A stretch of DNA of 64,000 nucleotides, from contig CAVPHV010000018.1 of the NCBI GenBank assembly GCA_963704825.1, positions 303,188-367,187 of the forward strand, read 5' to 3'. Made by a program: the position numbers and the translations under genes. Shown here piece after piece: positions 29,101 through 40,067 of this stretch (position 1 is its first letter; the number at the start of each line of letters is the position of its first letter). The DNA is from CAVPHV01 sp963704825. Lineage in GTDB: Bacteria > Actinomycetota > Acidimicrobiia > Spongiisociales > UBA5794. The notes below the pieces were generated by a model. It worked only from the letters and a program-made list of their open reading frames with translations, was not told the DNA's origin and searched no databases.

Positions 29101-32100
29101 CACCGACACCACCCCACCCGTCATCACCCTGGTGGGTAGTTCCCCGGTCGATGTCGAAGCCGGGTCGGTGTATGTGGACGCCGCAGCGACCGCCACCGAC
29201 AGCGTCGACGGTGACCTCACCGGTTCGATCGTGACGGTGAACCCGGTCAACACCTCGCTCCTGGGCACCTATGTGGTGCGTTACAACGTGTCGGACTCGT
29301 CGGGCAACGCCGCCACCGAAGTGACCCGCACCGTCAACGTCATCGACACCACCCCACCGGTCATCGTGTTGAATCCCCCCAATCCACAGACGATCGAAGC
29401 CGGGTCCCCCTACGTTGAACTCGGGGCGACAGCGACCGACACCTTCGACGGTGACCGCAGCGCCTTCATCGTCATCAACAGCTCCAGCGTCGACACCTCC
29501 ACCGTCGGCACCTACACCGTGACCTACGACGTCACCGATACTGCCGGGAACCCCGCCTTCGCGATCCGCACCGTCAACGTCACCGACACCGGCAACCCCG
29601 TCATCACCCTGGTCGGTAGTTCCCCGATCGATGTCGAAGCCGGATCGAGCTACGTGGACGCCGGCGCCACCGCATGGGACGACGGTGACGGTGACCTCAC
29701 CGCGAGCATCGTCACCATCAACCCGGTCGACACCTCGACCCTGGGTACCTATGTGGTGCGTTACAACGTCACCGACTCCCAAGGCCACACCGCCACCGAA
29801 GTCACCCGCATCGTCAACGTCACCGACACCACCCCACCCGTCATCACCCTGGTGGGTAGTTCCCCGGTCGATGTCGAAGCCGGGTCGGTGTATGTGGACG
29901 CCGCAGCGACCGCCACCGACAGCGTCGACGGTGACCTCACCGGTTCGATCGTGACGGTGAACCCGGTCGACACGTCAACGTTGGGCACCTACACGGTGCG
30001 TTACAACGTGTCGGACTCGTCGGGCAACGCCGCCACCGAAGTGACCCGCACCGTCAACGTCATCGACACCACCGCACCCGTCATCACCCTGGTCGGTTCG
30101 AGCCCGATCGATGTCGAAGCCGGCACCGTCTATGTGGACGCCGGCGCCACCGCATGGGACGCCGGTGACGGTGACCTCACCGCGAGCATCGTCACCGTCA
30201 ACCCGGTCGACACGTCAACGCTGGGCACCTATGTGGTGCGCTACAACGTCACCGACTCCCACGGCCACGCCGCCACCGAAGTCACGAGAACCGTCAACGT
30301 CGTCGACACCACCCCACCCGTCATCACCCTGGTCGGTTCGACCCCGATCACCGTTGAAGCCGGCTCGGTCTACGTGGACGCCGGCGCCACCGCATGGGAT
30401 TCCTTCGAAGGCGACCTCACCGCTGCGATCTTCACCGTCAACCCCGTCAACACCGCCCTCGTCGGCACCTACACCATCACCTACACCGTCGCAGACTCCA
30501 CCGGCAACCCCGCCACCCCCCTCACCCGCATCGTCAACGTCACCGACACCACCCCACCCGTCATCACCCTGGTGGGTAGTTCCCCGGTCGATGTCGAAGC
30601 CGGGTCGGTGTATGTGGACGCCGCAGCGACCGCCACCGACAGCGTCGACGGTGACCTCACCGGTTCGATCGTGACGGTGAACCCGGTCAACACCTCGCTC
30701 CTGGGCACCTATGTGGTGCGTTACAACGTGTCGGACTCGTCGGGCAACGCCGCCACCGAAGTGACCCGCACCGTCAACGTCACCGACACCACCGCACCCG
30801 TCATCACCCTGGTCGGTAGTTCCCCGATCGATGTCGAGTATCAGTCGACCTACGTCGACGCCGGGGCAACCGCCTGGGACAGCTTTGAAAGCAATCTCAC
30901 CGGTTCCATCGTGACCATCAACCCGGTCGACACGTCAACGTTGGGTACCTACACGGTGCGTTACAACGTGTCGGACTCGTCGGGTAACGCGGCGACCGAA
31001 GTCACCCGCACCGTCAACGTCGTCGACACCACCTCTCCGGTCATCACACTTGTCGGCGCCGATCCCCAGATCATCGAGGTCGGCTCGCCGTACGTTGAAC
31101 TCGGCGCCACCGCCACCGACGCTCATGATGGCAACCTCACCGCAGCAATCGTCATCAATGCGGCCGGGGTCGACACGACCACCCTCGGCGTCTATTCGGT
31201 CGTCTACTCCGTGGTCGATTCGTCCGGCAACTTCGCCACGGCAACCAGGACGGTGCAGGTTGTCAATGCCGCCCCCACGCTCGACTTCATCGCCAACCAA
31301 ACCGTCGACGAGTTGACGCTCCTCTCCTTCACGGCAACCGCGACCGATCCGGACCCGACGGACGTGCTCACCTTCACGCTCGCCGGAGCCCCCGCCGGCG
31401 CCGCAATCAGCCCGACGGGCGGGTTCACCTGGACACCGACCGAGGCCCAAGGGCCTGGCGTCTTCACGTTCGACGTGGTCGTCGGTGATGCGGGCACGCC
31501 GATCCGGACCGATCTCCAGACCATCACCGTTACCGTGGCTGAGGTCAATGTTGCCCCCACCATCACCGATCCCGGCACCGTGATCGGCGACGAGGGCACC
31601 CTCATCACGTTCACCGCGGCCGGGTCTGACGTCGACCGCCCCGCCAACACGCTGACCTACGGGATCGCCGGGGCACCTGCCGGCGCCGCCATCGACCCGA
31701 CCACGGGTGTCTTCACGTGGACTCCGACCGAGGCCCAGGGGCCCGGCACCTACAACCTCATGCTCAACGTCGATGACGGAGCGGGCGCCAATGCCGGCGT
31801 CGGCTTCGTTGTCACAGTCGGTGAGGTCAATGCCGCTCCCCACGTGTTCTCCCCCGGCGATCAGACGAATGCCGAGAACGAATTCGTCGCCGTCTTCGTT
31901 CCTGCTGATGACGCCGGCGACATTCCCGCCAATACAATGACGTGGTCCGCTACCGGCCTGCCGACGGGCCTGTCGATCAGTCCGACCAGCGGCCAGATCA
32001 CGGGCACGATCGACTTCGACGCCGCTGTAGGCTCGCCGCACGGTGTCACCGTCGTCGTCACCGACAACGGGGTGCCGGCACGGTCGGCCTCAGCGAGCTT

Positions 32101-35100
32101 CCTCTGGTTCGTCACGAACACCAACCGGGCGCCAACCGCAGCCGACGACACTGCCCTGACCTCCGAGGACCTTCCGCTCGGCATCAACGTGGTCGGCAAC
32201 GACACGGACCCGGACGGCTCGGCGTTGGTCATCACTTCGGCCACCAACGGCCTGCACGGCACGGTTACCTTCGCCGGCGGCGTCGCCACCTACACCCCCG
32301 ACCAAGATTGGAACGGCTCCGACGGATTCGACTACACCGTGGCCGACCCATCCGGCGCCACCTCCAGCGCTTCGGTCGTGGTGACCGTGGAGCCGATGCC
32401 GGACGCCCCGGTGTTGTCGGCAGCGGGGCCATGGACGGTCGTGGAACTCACCACCGGATCTTTCCCCGTCACAGCAACCGACCCCGATGCCGGAGAGACA
32501 CTCGTGTTCAGCCTCAACGGGGCACCGTTTGGCGCTGTCATCGATGCCGCTGCCGGAACCATCACCTGGAGACCGACTGAGGGCCAGGGACCAAGCATCC
32601 GGACGTTCGGTGTCGTCGTGACCGACACAACCGGCCGCACCGATGAAACGACCGTACAGATCACGGTTACCGAGGCACCGAGGCCACCGGTGCTCGCTCC
32701 GATCGCCAATGTGACGATCGGCGAACTGACCGCGGTCTCCTTCACCGCCGCGGCGACCGACCCCGACATCCCGGCAACAGCCGTGAGGTACCGCCTGGCC
32801 GGCAGACCCGCAGGAGCCATCATCGACGCTACCAGTGGGGCGTTCTCCTGGACCCCGACCGAAGCGCAGGGCCCCGGCAGCTACACCTTCGACGTGGTGG
32901 CGACCGATTCCGGTGGCCTCGAGGATCGTCAATCCGTGACGATCACCGTCACCGAGACCAACGTCGCTCCCGCGCTTGAACCCATCTCGCGCCAGACAGT
33001 CGACGAGGAAACGAACCTGACCTTCACCGCCATCGCCACCGACCGAGATCGGCCCGCCAACACTCTCACGTTCGCGCTCATCGATCCCCCGTTCGGCGCC
33101 TCGATCGACCCAAACACCGGGGTGTTCACCTGGACACCGACCGAAGCACAGGGCCCGCACACCCACCGCTTCTCGATCACCGTCAGCGACAACGCCCTGG
33201 TCGGCCCGTCGGCAACCAACGCCTCGGCCACCCGACCGATCACCATCGACGTGAACGAAACCAACCAGCCACCGGTGGTGGAACATCCAGGCAATCAAGA
33301 GACCCCGGTGGGCGCGAGTGACAGCCTCCGGATGCAGGGCTCGGACCCGGACGTGCCAGCCAACAACCTGACCTGGGCTGCTCGGGGTCTCCCTCCCGGG
33401 ATGACGATCGGAAGCACCAACGGCCTCATCGCCGGCACGCCGATTCCTGGGAGTGCCGCAACCCACACAGTGACCGTGACCCTCTCCGACGAGTTCGGGG
33501 CCTCTGATACGACCTCGTTTGACTGGATAGTCAGCAACCCGCCACCAGGCGCACCAGTCGTTGTGGATGACTACTACACGGTCGGGTTCGGTGGGATTCT
33601 CACGCCACCCGAGGGCGTTCTCGAAAACGATCTCGATCCTGATGGCGGATCGTTGTCGGCCTTCGTCTATACCGGGCCCACCAAGGGCAGGCTGACGCTG
33701 AACTCGGATGGTTCGTTCACGTACCGGCACAACGCCGGCTCCTCCGGTACCGATCAGTTCACCTATGAGGTTGAGGACCCGAACGGCGATCGGAATTGGG
33801 GAGACGTCTACATCACCATCATCAACGAGCCACCGGAGCCGGAACCGGAATCAGTCTTCGTTGACGAAGACGGCCACGTCGATTTCGACCCGGTTGTCGA
33901 CAGCGACCACGACCCGGAGAACTACCCGTTGACAGTGGTCGCCTGGACCAGTCCGCGTAACGGCGGCATCACGACCCCCACCGGCGAGAAGAACACGCTG
34001 CGTTACAAGCCGATGGCCGACTTCAACGGCGAGGACGTCTTCCGCTACACCGTCGAAGACCCCGGCGGGCTACGTGCTTCCACTGAAGTACGCATCACTG
34101 TGCGACCCGTCAACGACGCCCCCGTCGGGGTCCCCGATGCCTGCACCGTCGAGGACTACCAACCGATTGAGCTCTCCGTCCTCGCCAACGACACCGACGT
34201 CGACGGCGACCCGCTACGGATCGCGCGAGTCTCGGTCGCGGAACTCGGCACCGTCACGATCTTGGACCACCGCTCCCTCAGCTACGACCCGACCAGCGGC
34301 AAGGCCGGGACCGACACCATCACCTACACCGTGGTAGACGGCAACGGCGGCTCCACCGACGTCAAGGCCACCATCCTGATCCCGGAAGCCGTCCTCACCG
34401 CCGGCGAGGAACTCTTCGACGACGTTGCCCCCGATGGCGTGGAGATCTCCGCCGAACAAACCCAGGGCGCCACCATTGGTGGATTCAGCATCCAGAGCGT
34501 CAACCTCATGGCAGCCGCCTTTTGGCAAACCGTCCTCGCCCTACGCGTCCCAATGCTCTTCCTCCTCCTCGCCCTCGGCTCGGTCATCATCGGCGGAGGA
34601 CTCACCAACGCACCAATCTTCGTAGCCGCCCGCCGCAAGCGGTACTACGCCGGAGTCCTCCTGCACCGCGAAGCCTTCCTCATCGCCTACCAAGAACCCA
34701 ACGCCGACAGCGACATCGTCTACCGATTCCAACCGACCGCCCGATCCATCCACGCCACCGGCCGACCCCAGGGAATCAACAACGCCACCTGGATCCCGGT
34801 GACGACCGCAAACGGCAAAGGCTGGATCGATGCCAACCACCTCGTCCAAGAAGTCGACATCGAAACCTTCATGGAGGACCAACGCCCACCACAACTCGTC
34901 GCCGAATTCGTCGAACGACTCCGCAACGGCCGAAGCATCAAACACCTCCTCTCCCGCGACGGACTCCTCCTGGCGCTCGCCCACGACGTCACCTTCGTCC
35001 CCGCCTCAATGGCCCTCCGACTCGCCGCCAGAGACCGCACCGACGAATCATGGTCGGGGGCCGTAGCCGCCTTCATGACCGCCTACGACGCAACCGAGGA

Positions 35101-35266
35101 CATCAGCCCCAAGAACCCACACTCGTCCGTTGCCCTGCTCCCATCGGAATGCCAGAACTTCCTCTACCTCGCACTCGAACCCGACGCCCTCGGCCGACCT
35201 TGGCTCGTCTATATCGAATACAGAGACAAGACCCCCTACATCGTCGGCCTCGGCATCGACCTCTAG
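26180..35266 (+). CDS. Giant surface protein, segment 6: 3,028-residue open C-terminal part with Ig repeats, membrane helix and cytoplasmic tail
   Basis: Coding sense actually begins near 25987 in this frame. In order (residues of this segment): beta-helix 1-270; sandwich 270-365; PKD 370-467 with GSGSSDPNGD; PKD-like 468-550; NHL-like propeller 558-812; eleven Ig-like DUF5011-type repeats of exactly 80 residues 815-1694; about a dozen He_PIG and cadherin-like domains 1695-2737 (TPTEAQGPG, GNDTDPDG). One membrane helix lies at about 2781-2808 (VPMLFLLLALGSVIIGGGL), followed by RRKRYY as stop-transfer. The cytoplasmic tail 2810-3028 has an SH3-like stretch around 2835-2895. No sortase motif is seen. 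The tail and the kinase upstream suggest signalling through or attachment at the membrane. A 9-kb frame with no breaks shows this part is under coding constraint. Confidence 0.82.
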   Translation: MTINGFASGVALVGGDGSTIAGAYLGPDATGLVGEVGNTNEGVFVYGATNTVIGGTTVADRNVISGNHLRGVWIDDASDGSAPISDGTQVIGNYIGIDAAGTAALPYEGGATPTYQQIGIAIWGGPNNVIGTATAGNVISGNAWHGIYIWGTDATGNKVQGNTIGLDAGDTNPVPNGFESATRSAVNLTNARRILVGGDLAGQGNLISGNASIGVAVFGSLAADNAIIGNQIHDNGELGIDLQTNGVTPNDPGDVDTGVANDLLNFPVITSAIEVAGTATVDFDLDVPLGDYRIEFFTNTAADPTGYGEGEASIAAYAIVNHPGGSRSYSTTLPGSEGDILTATTTADLGAAYGATSEFSAAFTVDLPNDPPTADAGGPYAIAEGEALTLDGSGSSDPNGDTLTYAWDIDGDGFYDDAFGVSPTVSWPLLYGMGVDDDGAYTVAVQVDDGRSGIDTASATLTIDDTLPTLSITGTGSVVSGVPYSVDLSVSDPGNDPTVSWMINWGDGTVETIPGNPLNATHTYTRAGFSHNIVASVLDDASLRTWNTDIVVPYWETTNMVVRYDSFTGATIADLGATSSIVEPHTVAYGPNGLLYVSDDVSNTIERFDPATNSHAGTFIGTGLDEPRGITFGPDGDLFVANFQAGEVLRFDGVTGAPEGVFASGPAQFGPTGLEFGPDGDLYVTDNGNDTVEQFDGTSGAHVVTFSSHQNNGLLEDLTFAPDGTLYVSVSWPNRIDHVDTDGTIIGSVTLTAPTGLSIGPDGMLWASSMTTDSVVRIDRSTNTVAATAISEPPIVGPTYSDFIADHQVKVDHPADTTPPVITLVGSSPIDVEAGTVYVDAGATACDAGDGDLTASIVTVNPVDTSTLGTYVVRYNVTDSHGHAATEVTRTVNVVDTTPPVITLVGSTPITVEAGSVYVDAGATAWDSFEGDLTAAIFTVNPVNTALVGTYTITYTVADSTGNPATPLTRIVNVTDTTPPVITLVGSSPVDVEAGSVYVDAAATATDSVDGDLTGSIVTVNPVNTSLLGTYVVRYNVSDSSGNAATEVTRTVNVIDTTPPVIVLNPPNPQTIEAGSPYVELGATATDTFDGDRSAFIVINSSSVDTSTVGTYTVTYDVTDTAGNPAFAIRTVNVTDTGNPVITLVGSSPIDVEAGSSYVDAGATAWDDGDGDLTASIVTINPVDTSTLGTYVVRYNVTDSQGHTATEVTRIVNVTDTTPPVITLVGSSPVDVEAGSVYVDAAATATDSVDGDLTGSIVTVNPVDTSTLGTYTVRYNVSDSSGNAATEVTRTVNVIDTTAPVITLVGSSPIDVEAGTVYVDAGATAWDAGDGDLTASIVTVNPVDTSTLGTYVVRYNVTDSHGHAATEVTRTVNVVDTTPPVITLVGSTPITVEAGSVYVDAGATAWDSFEGDLTAAIFTVNPVNTALVGTYTITYTVADSTGNPATPLTRIVNVTDTTPPVITLVGSSPVDVEAGSVYVDAAATATDSVDGDLTGSIVTVNPVNTSLLGTYVVRYNVSDSSGNAATEVTRTVNVTDTTAPVITLVGSSPIDVEYQSTYVDAGATAWDSFESNLTGSIVTINPVDTSTLGTYTVRYNVSDSSGNAATEVTRTVNVVDTTSPVITLVGADPQIIEVGSPYVELGATATDAHDGNLTAAIVINAAGVDTTTLGVYSVVYSVVDSSGNFATATRTVQVVNAAPTLDFIANQTVDELTLLSFTATATDPDPTDVLTFTLAGAPAGAAISPTGGFTWTPTEAQGPGVFTFDVVVGDAGTPIRTDLQTITVTVAEVNVAPTITDPGTVIGDEGTLITFTAAGSDVDRPANTLTYGIAGAPAGAAIDPTTGVFTWTPTEAQGPGTYNLMLNVDDGAGANAGVGFVVTVGEVNAAPHVFSPGDQTNAENEFVAVFVPADDAGDIPANTMTWSATGLPTGLSISPTSGQITGTIDFDAAVGSPHGVTVVVTDNGVPARSASASFLWFVTNTNRAPTAADDTALTSEDLPLGINVVGNDTDPDGSALVITSATNGLHGTVTFAGGVATYTPDQDWNGSDGFDYTVADPSGATSSASVVVTVEPMPDAPVLSAAGPWTVVELTTGSFPVTATDPDAGETLVFSLNGAPFGAVIDAAAGTITWRPTEGQGPSIRTFGVVVTDTTGRTDETTVQITVTEAPRPPVLAPIANVTIGELTAVSFTAAATDPDIPATAVRYRLAGRPAGAIIDATSGAFSWTPTEAQGPGSYTFDVVATDSGGLEDRQSVTITVTETNVAPALEPISRQTVDEETNLTFTAIATDRDRPANTLTFALIDPPFGASIDPNTGVFTWTPTEAQGPHTHRFSITVSDNALVGPSATNASATRPITIDVNETNQPPVVEHPGNQETPVGASDSLRMQGSDPDVPANNLTWAARGLPPGMTIGSTNGLIAGTPIPGSAATHTVTVTLSDEFGASDTTSFDWIVSNPPPGAPVVVDDYYTVGFGGILTPPEGVLENDLDPDGGSLSAFVYTGPTKGRLTLNSDGSFTYRHNAGSSGTDQFTYEVEDPNGDRNWGDVYITIINEPPEPEPESVFVDEDGHVDFDPVVDSDHDPENYPLTVVAWTSPRNGGITTPTGEKNTLRYKPMADFNGEDVFRYTVEDPGGLRASTEVRITVRPVNDAPVGVPDACTVEDYQPIELSVLANDTDVDGDPLRIARVSVAELGTVTILDHRSLSYDPTSGKAGTDTITYTVVDGNGGSTDVKATILIPEAVLTAGEELFDDVAPDGVEISAEQTQGATIGGFSIQSVNLMAAAFWQTVLALRVPMLFLLLALGSVIIGGGLTNAPIFVAARRKRYYAGVLLHREAFLIAYQEPNADSDIVYRFQPTARSIHATGRPQGINNATWIPVTTANGKGWIDANHLVQEVDIETFMEDQRPPQLVAEFVERLRNGRSIKHLLSRDGLLLALAHDVTFVPASMALRLAARDRTDESWSGAVAAFMTAYDATEDISPKNPHSSVALLPSECQNFLYLALEPDALGRPWLVYIEYRDKTPYIVGLGIDL
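28643..29342 (+). repeat. 700-bp near-perfect duplication, copy 1 (partner 30083-30782)
   Basis: Read line by line against 30083-30782 (offset 1,440 bases, six units), I find one difference only: C at 28717 against G at 30157, changing Trp to Cys in copy 1. Synonymous sites are identical too, so the duplication or conversion is recent. The copy covers nearly three Ig units. Confidence 0.9.
30083..30782 (+). repeat. 700-bp near-perfect duplication, copy 2 (partner 28643-29342)
   Basis: Second copy of the three-unit block, ending where unit 10 diverges at 30783. The position keeps the 80-residue register. Repeats this long and this alike can be collapsed or expanded in short-read assembly, so the unit number is uncertain even though each unit is intact. 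Confidence 0.88.
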
Positions 35267-35271
35267 GGTTT

Positions 35272-35309
35272 GGCGGGTATCAGCCACACCAGTGTCGCTG
35301 GTATCCGCC
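35272..35309 (+). terminator. Hairpin directly after the giant surface gene
   Basis: A 13-bp inverted repeat (35272-35284 with 35297-35309, including two G-T pairs; loop 12 bases) starts six bases after the TAG stop at 35264-35266. It has no T tract, as is common for terminators of GC-rich actinobacteria. It separates the kinase/giant-protein unit from the RTX gene at 35403. Confidence 0.5.
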
Positions 35310-35402
35310 ACCACCCATTCGCCAGATTGTGACGTCGGACCCTGGCCCCGATCGAAGTGGAGGGCCACGGTCGATACAGCGACAAGGGTGGAGGTGCTCA
35401 CG

Positions 35403-37082
35403 ATGAGGCGATGGCGACCCGTATTGGCGTTGGTGTTTGTGGTTGGTCTCGTGGCAAGTGGCCACTCGGCGACGGCAGCCCCGGTGGTCGAGCCGTGGGG
35501 CACCCAACAGATCCTTCAACCCTCAGGGCTGTTCCATGTGGCCACAGACGGCGCCACGGCCGTGGTCGGCGACTACAAGTGGCAAACCGGCACCGGCGAG
35601 GCTCATGTCTACACCTGGAACGGCGCCGCCTGGGTCTGGCAACAGACGCTGAGTTCACCGTTGCCGCCACCGCCAACCGGCGGCGATGGGTTCGGCTTCG
35701 CCGTTGAGGTTCACGGTGACATCATCGTCGTGGGGCAGCACGCGGGAGGCGCCGCCTCGGCCCACGTCTTCGAGTACACCGCAGGGAGCTGGGGACACAC
35801 CGCCTCGATCAGCGAGGCGAACGGGAGAGGACTCGCGCTGTGGGACACGACGATCGCGGCCACGACGGAAGTCGGAACCGTCGCGATCTACGACCTCGTC
35901 GGCGGAATCTGGACCAGCACGGGAACACTCTCCCCCGCGACCGCCTACACCGGGTGCGAGTTTGGCTATTCCATTGATCTGCACGAGGACGTGCTGGTCG
36001 CCGGCGACTACTTCAGCCATGAACCATGCGATCCCGCGGTCCACGTGTTTCGTCGCAGCGGGGGGTCGTGGGCGCTCGAGCAGGAGCTGGGCCAGCCGAG
36101 CGGCAACGGGTACCTCGAGGGGTGGATTGCGGTGTGGGGTGACACGATCGCGGTCGGTGATCCCGACATCACCGGAACCAACACCCCTCACGTCGCCAAG
36201 GTCCACGTGTACCACCGGACGGGATCAACCTGGAGCCGTGTCCAGATCCTGAAGCGCCCGACCCAGAACTTCGGCGATGCCGTGGCCCTTCACGACACCA
36301 CCCTGGCGGTCGGAGACGCCACAACCGGCGGCACGTGGGTCTACACCCGGGTCGACGATCCCCGCCGGGCCAGCTCGTACGGTGACTGGCGGTACGCCAG
36401 GTACCTCCGTGACGGGCCGGGGACTGGACGCTATCTCGCGGTGCGGGGATCCCACGTTCTCACATCTGATAGCCGGGCCGACGCCTACCACCTGCGGACA
36501 TGCTGGGATCTCATCCCGACCAAGGTCGGAACTGCCGGCCACGACACCATCACGGGCACTTCCGCCAATGATGTGATCTTGGGTCTGACTGGGAACGACG
36601 TGCTCGACGGCGGAGACGGTCACGACATCATGTGCGGCGGCAGCGGCGACGACCGCCTCATGGGCAGGAAGGGCAACGATGTCCTGATCGGAGGCGGGGG
36701 CATGGATCGCTTGTTCGGCGGCGCCGGTCACGACCGGTTGGCGCCGATGGGCGGCGATGATCGAGTCGTCGGGGACACGGGATTCGACGGCGTCACGTAT
36801 CAAGCGGTCGGCGGACCCGTCGACGTCGACTTCGACACGGGTGTGGCGTCAGGTTCGGGAAGCGACACACTTGAGAGCCTCGAATGGGCGAAGGGATCGC
36901 CGGGCGACGACGTACTCCGGGGCGACGCCTTCGACAACTCGTTGCGCGGCATCGATGGTGACGACCTGCTCGTCGGCAGGGCCGGCGACGACCTTATCCG
37001 GGGAGGACCCGGGACCGATGAGGCGCAAGGGGGGCCTGGAATCGACGACTGCAAGGCCGAGACAAAGATCGGTTGCGAGTGA
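35403..37082 (+). CDS. Secreted FG-GAP-like propeller protein with C-terminal RTX array
   Basis: 559 residues. A signal peptide (about 1-26, ending SATA) is followed by a seven-bladed propeller-like region (about 35-355) with the repeating theme GFAVEVHGDIIVVG, ALWDTTIAA, IAVWGDTIAVGD, VALHDTTLAVGD, as in FG-GAP/integrin-type propellers. Cys367 and Cys411 (spacing exactly 44) cap an RTX array of about 15 GGxGxDxLx units interrupted by a beta insert (GPVDVDFDTG). The chain ends in C-x7-C-E. ATG 35403 follows GGAGG by eight bases. It lies downstream of the giant surface gene after a hairpin, so it is probably expressed separately. Partners and ligand are unknown. Confidence 0.83.
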   Translation: MRRWRPVLALVFVVGLVASGHSATAAPVVEPWGTQQILQPSGLFHVATDGATAVVGDYKWQTGTGEAHVYTWNGAAWVWQQTLSSPLPPPPTGGDGFGFAVEVHGDIIVVGQHAGGAASAHVFEYTAGSWGHTASISEANGRGLALWDTTIAATTEVGTVAIYDLVGGIWTSTGTLSPATAYTGCEFGYSIDLHEDVLVAGDYFSHEPCDPAVHVFRRSGGSWALEQELGQPSGNGYLEGWIAVWGDTIAVGDPDITGTNTPHVAKVHVYHRTGSTWSRVQILKRPTQNFGDAVALHDTTLAVGDATTGGTWVYTRVDDPRRASSYGDWRYARYLRDGPGTGRYLAVRGSHVLTSDSRADAYHLRTCWDLIPTKVGTAGHDTITGTSANDVILGLTGNDVLDGGDGHDIMCGGSGDDRLMGRKGNDVLIGGGGMDRLFGGAGHDRLAPMGGDDRVVGDTGFDGVTYQAVGGPVDVDFDTGVASGSGSDTLESLEWAKGSPGDDVLRGDAFDNSLRGIDGDDLLVGRAGDDLIRGGPGTDEAQGGPGIDDCKAETKIGCE

Positions 37083-37210
37083 GCCGACCGCCGTCGACGT
37101 GGCTGCGAGCAATCGACGCGACACCCCGTCGGTGGCGGTTGGGGCCGGCGTTCCATTGTCCAGCCGAGGCGGGTACGCTGCGTGACGCGGCTAGCACGCG
37201 GAGTAGCAAC

Positions 37211-37669
37211 GTGGCGATCGAAGCGCCAAAAGAACGCAGAGGTCCAGACCGGCGCCGACGCCACCGACTGGTGTACCCCGAACAACGAACCGGGTTTGAC
37301 CGCCGGATGCCCCCTTCGGACGGCTTGTACGCCCGTTACGTCCGGATGTTGGTCAGCTACCGCGAGAATCCGCGCACCCTGCTCCTGGTCCTCGTCATCT
37401 ACAACGTGCTGAACCTGGCCGACCTCGTATTGACGTACCGGAGCCTGCTGCTGGGGGCCACCGAGGTGAACCCCTTCATGAAGGCGCTGTTCGACATCCA
37501 TCCGGTCTGGGCGGGCATCGTCAAGATGTCGATCGGGATGATCGTCTCCGAAGCGATCTGGGCTTTCCGACGCCATCGGTCGGCGCTGGTGCTCTCGATA
37601 GCACTGACTATCGCAATGGCGGTGCTCTTCGGCTACCACCTGTTCGTCGGGCAGAGCCTGCCGATCTAG
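37211..37669 (+). CDS. Small membrane protein (DUF5658-like)
   Basis: 152 residues. The N-terminal 40 residues are very basic (RRGPDRRRRHR, then TGFDRR); three to four membrane helices follow, with NLADLVLTYRSLLLG-x-EVNPFM, a pattern seen in DUF5658-type membrane proteins. GTG 37211 is preferred because GGAG lies about seven bases upstream; the frame is open back to 37073, inside a region with no domain. Function is unknown. It is followed by katG with about 165 bases between. Confidence 0.6.
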   Translation: MAIEAPKERRGPDRRRRHRLVYPEQRTGFDRRMPPSDGLYARYVRMLVSYRENPRTLLLVLVIYNVLNLADLVLTYRSLLLGATEVNPFMKALFDIHPVWAGIVKMSIGMIVSEAIWAFRRHRSALVLSIALTIAMAVLFGYHLFVGQSLPI

Positions 37670-37833
37670 TGACCAATCGCTGTCAGCGGTCATCGCCGAT
37701 CCGGCAAGGACGCGCCGCCGCTACCGTTCTGTGATGGTCGGCGACAGCTGGGCAACCCGCATGGCAGTCGACGAGGACGCAACCGAGGTTGCGCAACTGC
37801 TGCACGATGTCCGCCCAACCAATGAGGAGCGAA

Positions 37834-40067
<2,234 letters not shown>

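Larger units (their letters stand above)
28621..31260 (+). repeat. Eleven tandem 240-bp Ig-like repeat units
   Basis: Units begin at 28621 and every 240 bases thereafter (28861, 29101 and so on to 31021), each coding one 80-residue domain with the pattern DTTPPVITLVGS...VEAGSxYVDAGATAxD...GDLT...TYxVRYNVxDSxGNAATEVTRTVNV. The register is exact over all eleven units, so every change has been substitution or whole-unit duplication. Units 3, 6 and 9 are near-identical over much of their length. The domains would form a stiff rod holding the N-terminal propeller and helix modules away from the cell. Confidence 0.9.
15816..35266 (+). pseudogene. Whole reading unit of a ~6,480-residue modular surface protein, frameshifted at several points
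   Basis: The segments listed below read as one protein if a handful of one-base indels are repaired. The unit has a signal peptide at the start, no new signal peptide or ribosome-binding site at any later segment, domains that continue across each break, and a single membrane helix only at the very end. Break points seen are: an extra G at 17994; a loss near 22110; an extra G in a G run near 23090; a missing G near 23268; several breaks between 23400 and 24290; one near 25985. After that, 9.3 kb is fully open. Either the genome has these lesions or the assembly does. The type is given as pseudogene only because the written sequence is broken. Confidence 0.7.

Noticed and set aside
28621..31260. 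Regular repeats suggesting a CRISPR array
   Set aside because: The period is 240 bases, the repeats are coding and continuous, and there are no short spacers.
32090..33730. 546-residue antisense frame within the giant surface gene, and similar long antisense frames (for example 20251-21546, 28775-29788)
   Set aside because: Repeat composition (Asp/Gly/Val-rich) is simply the reverse complement of Thr/Val/Asp codons of the Ig and cadherin-like domains.
34522..35406. 294-residue Arg/Pro-rich plus-strand frame over the end of the giant gene
   Set aside because: It is a +1 shadow of the intact 9-kb frame with strongly biased composition.
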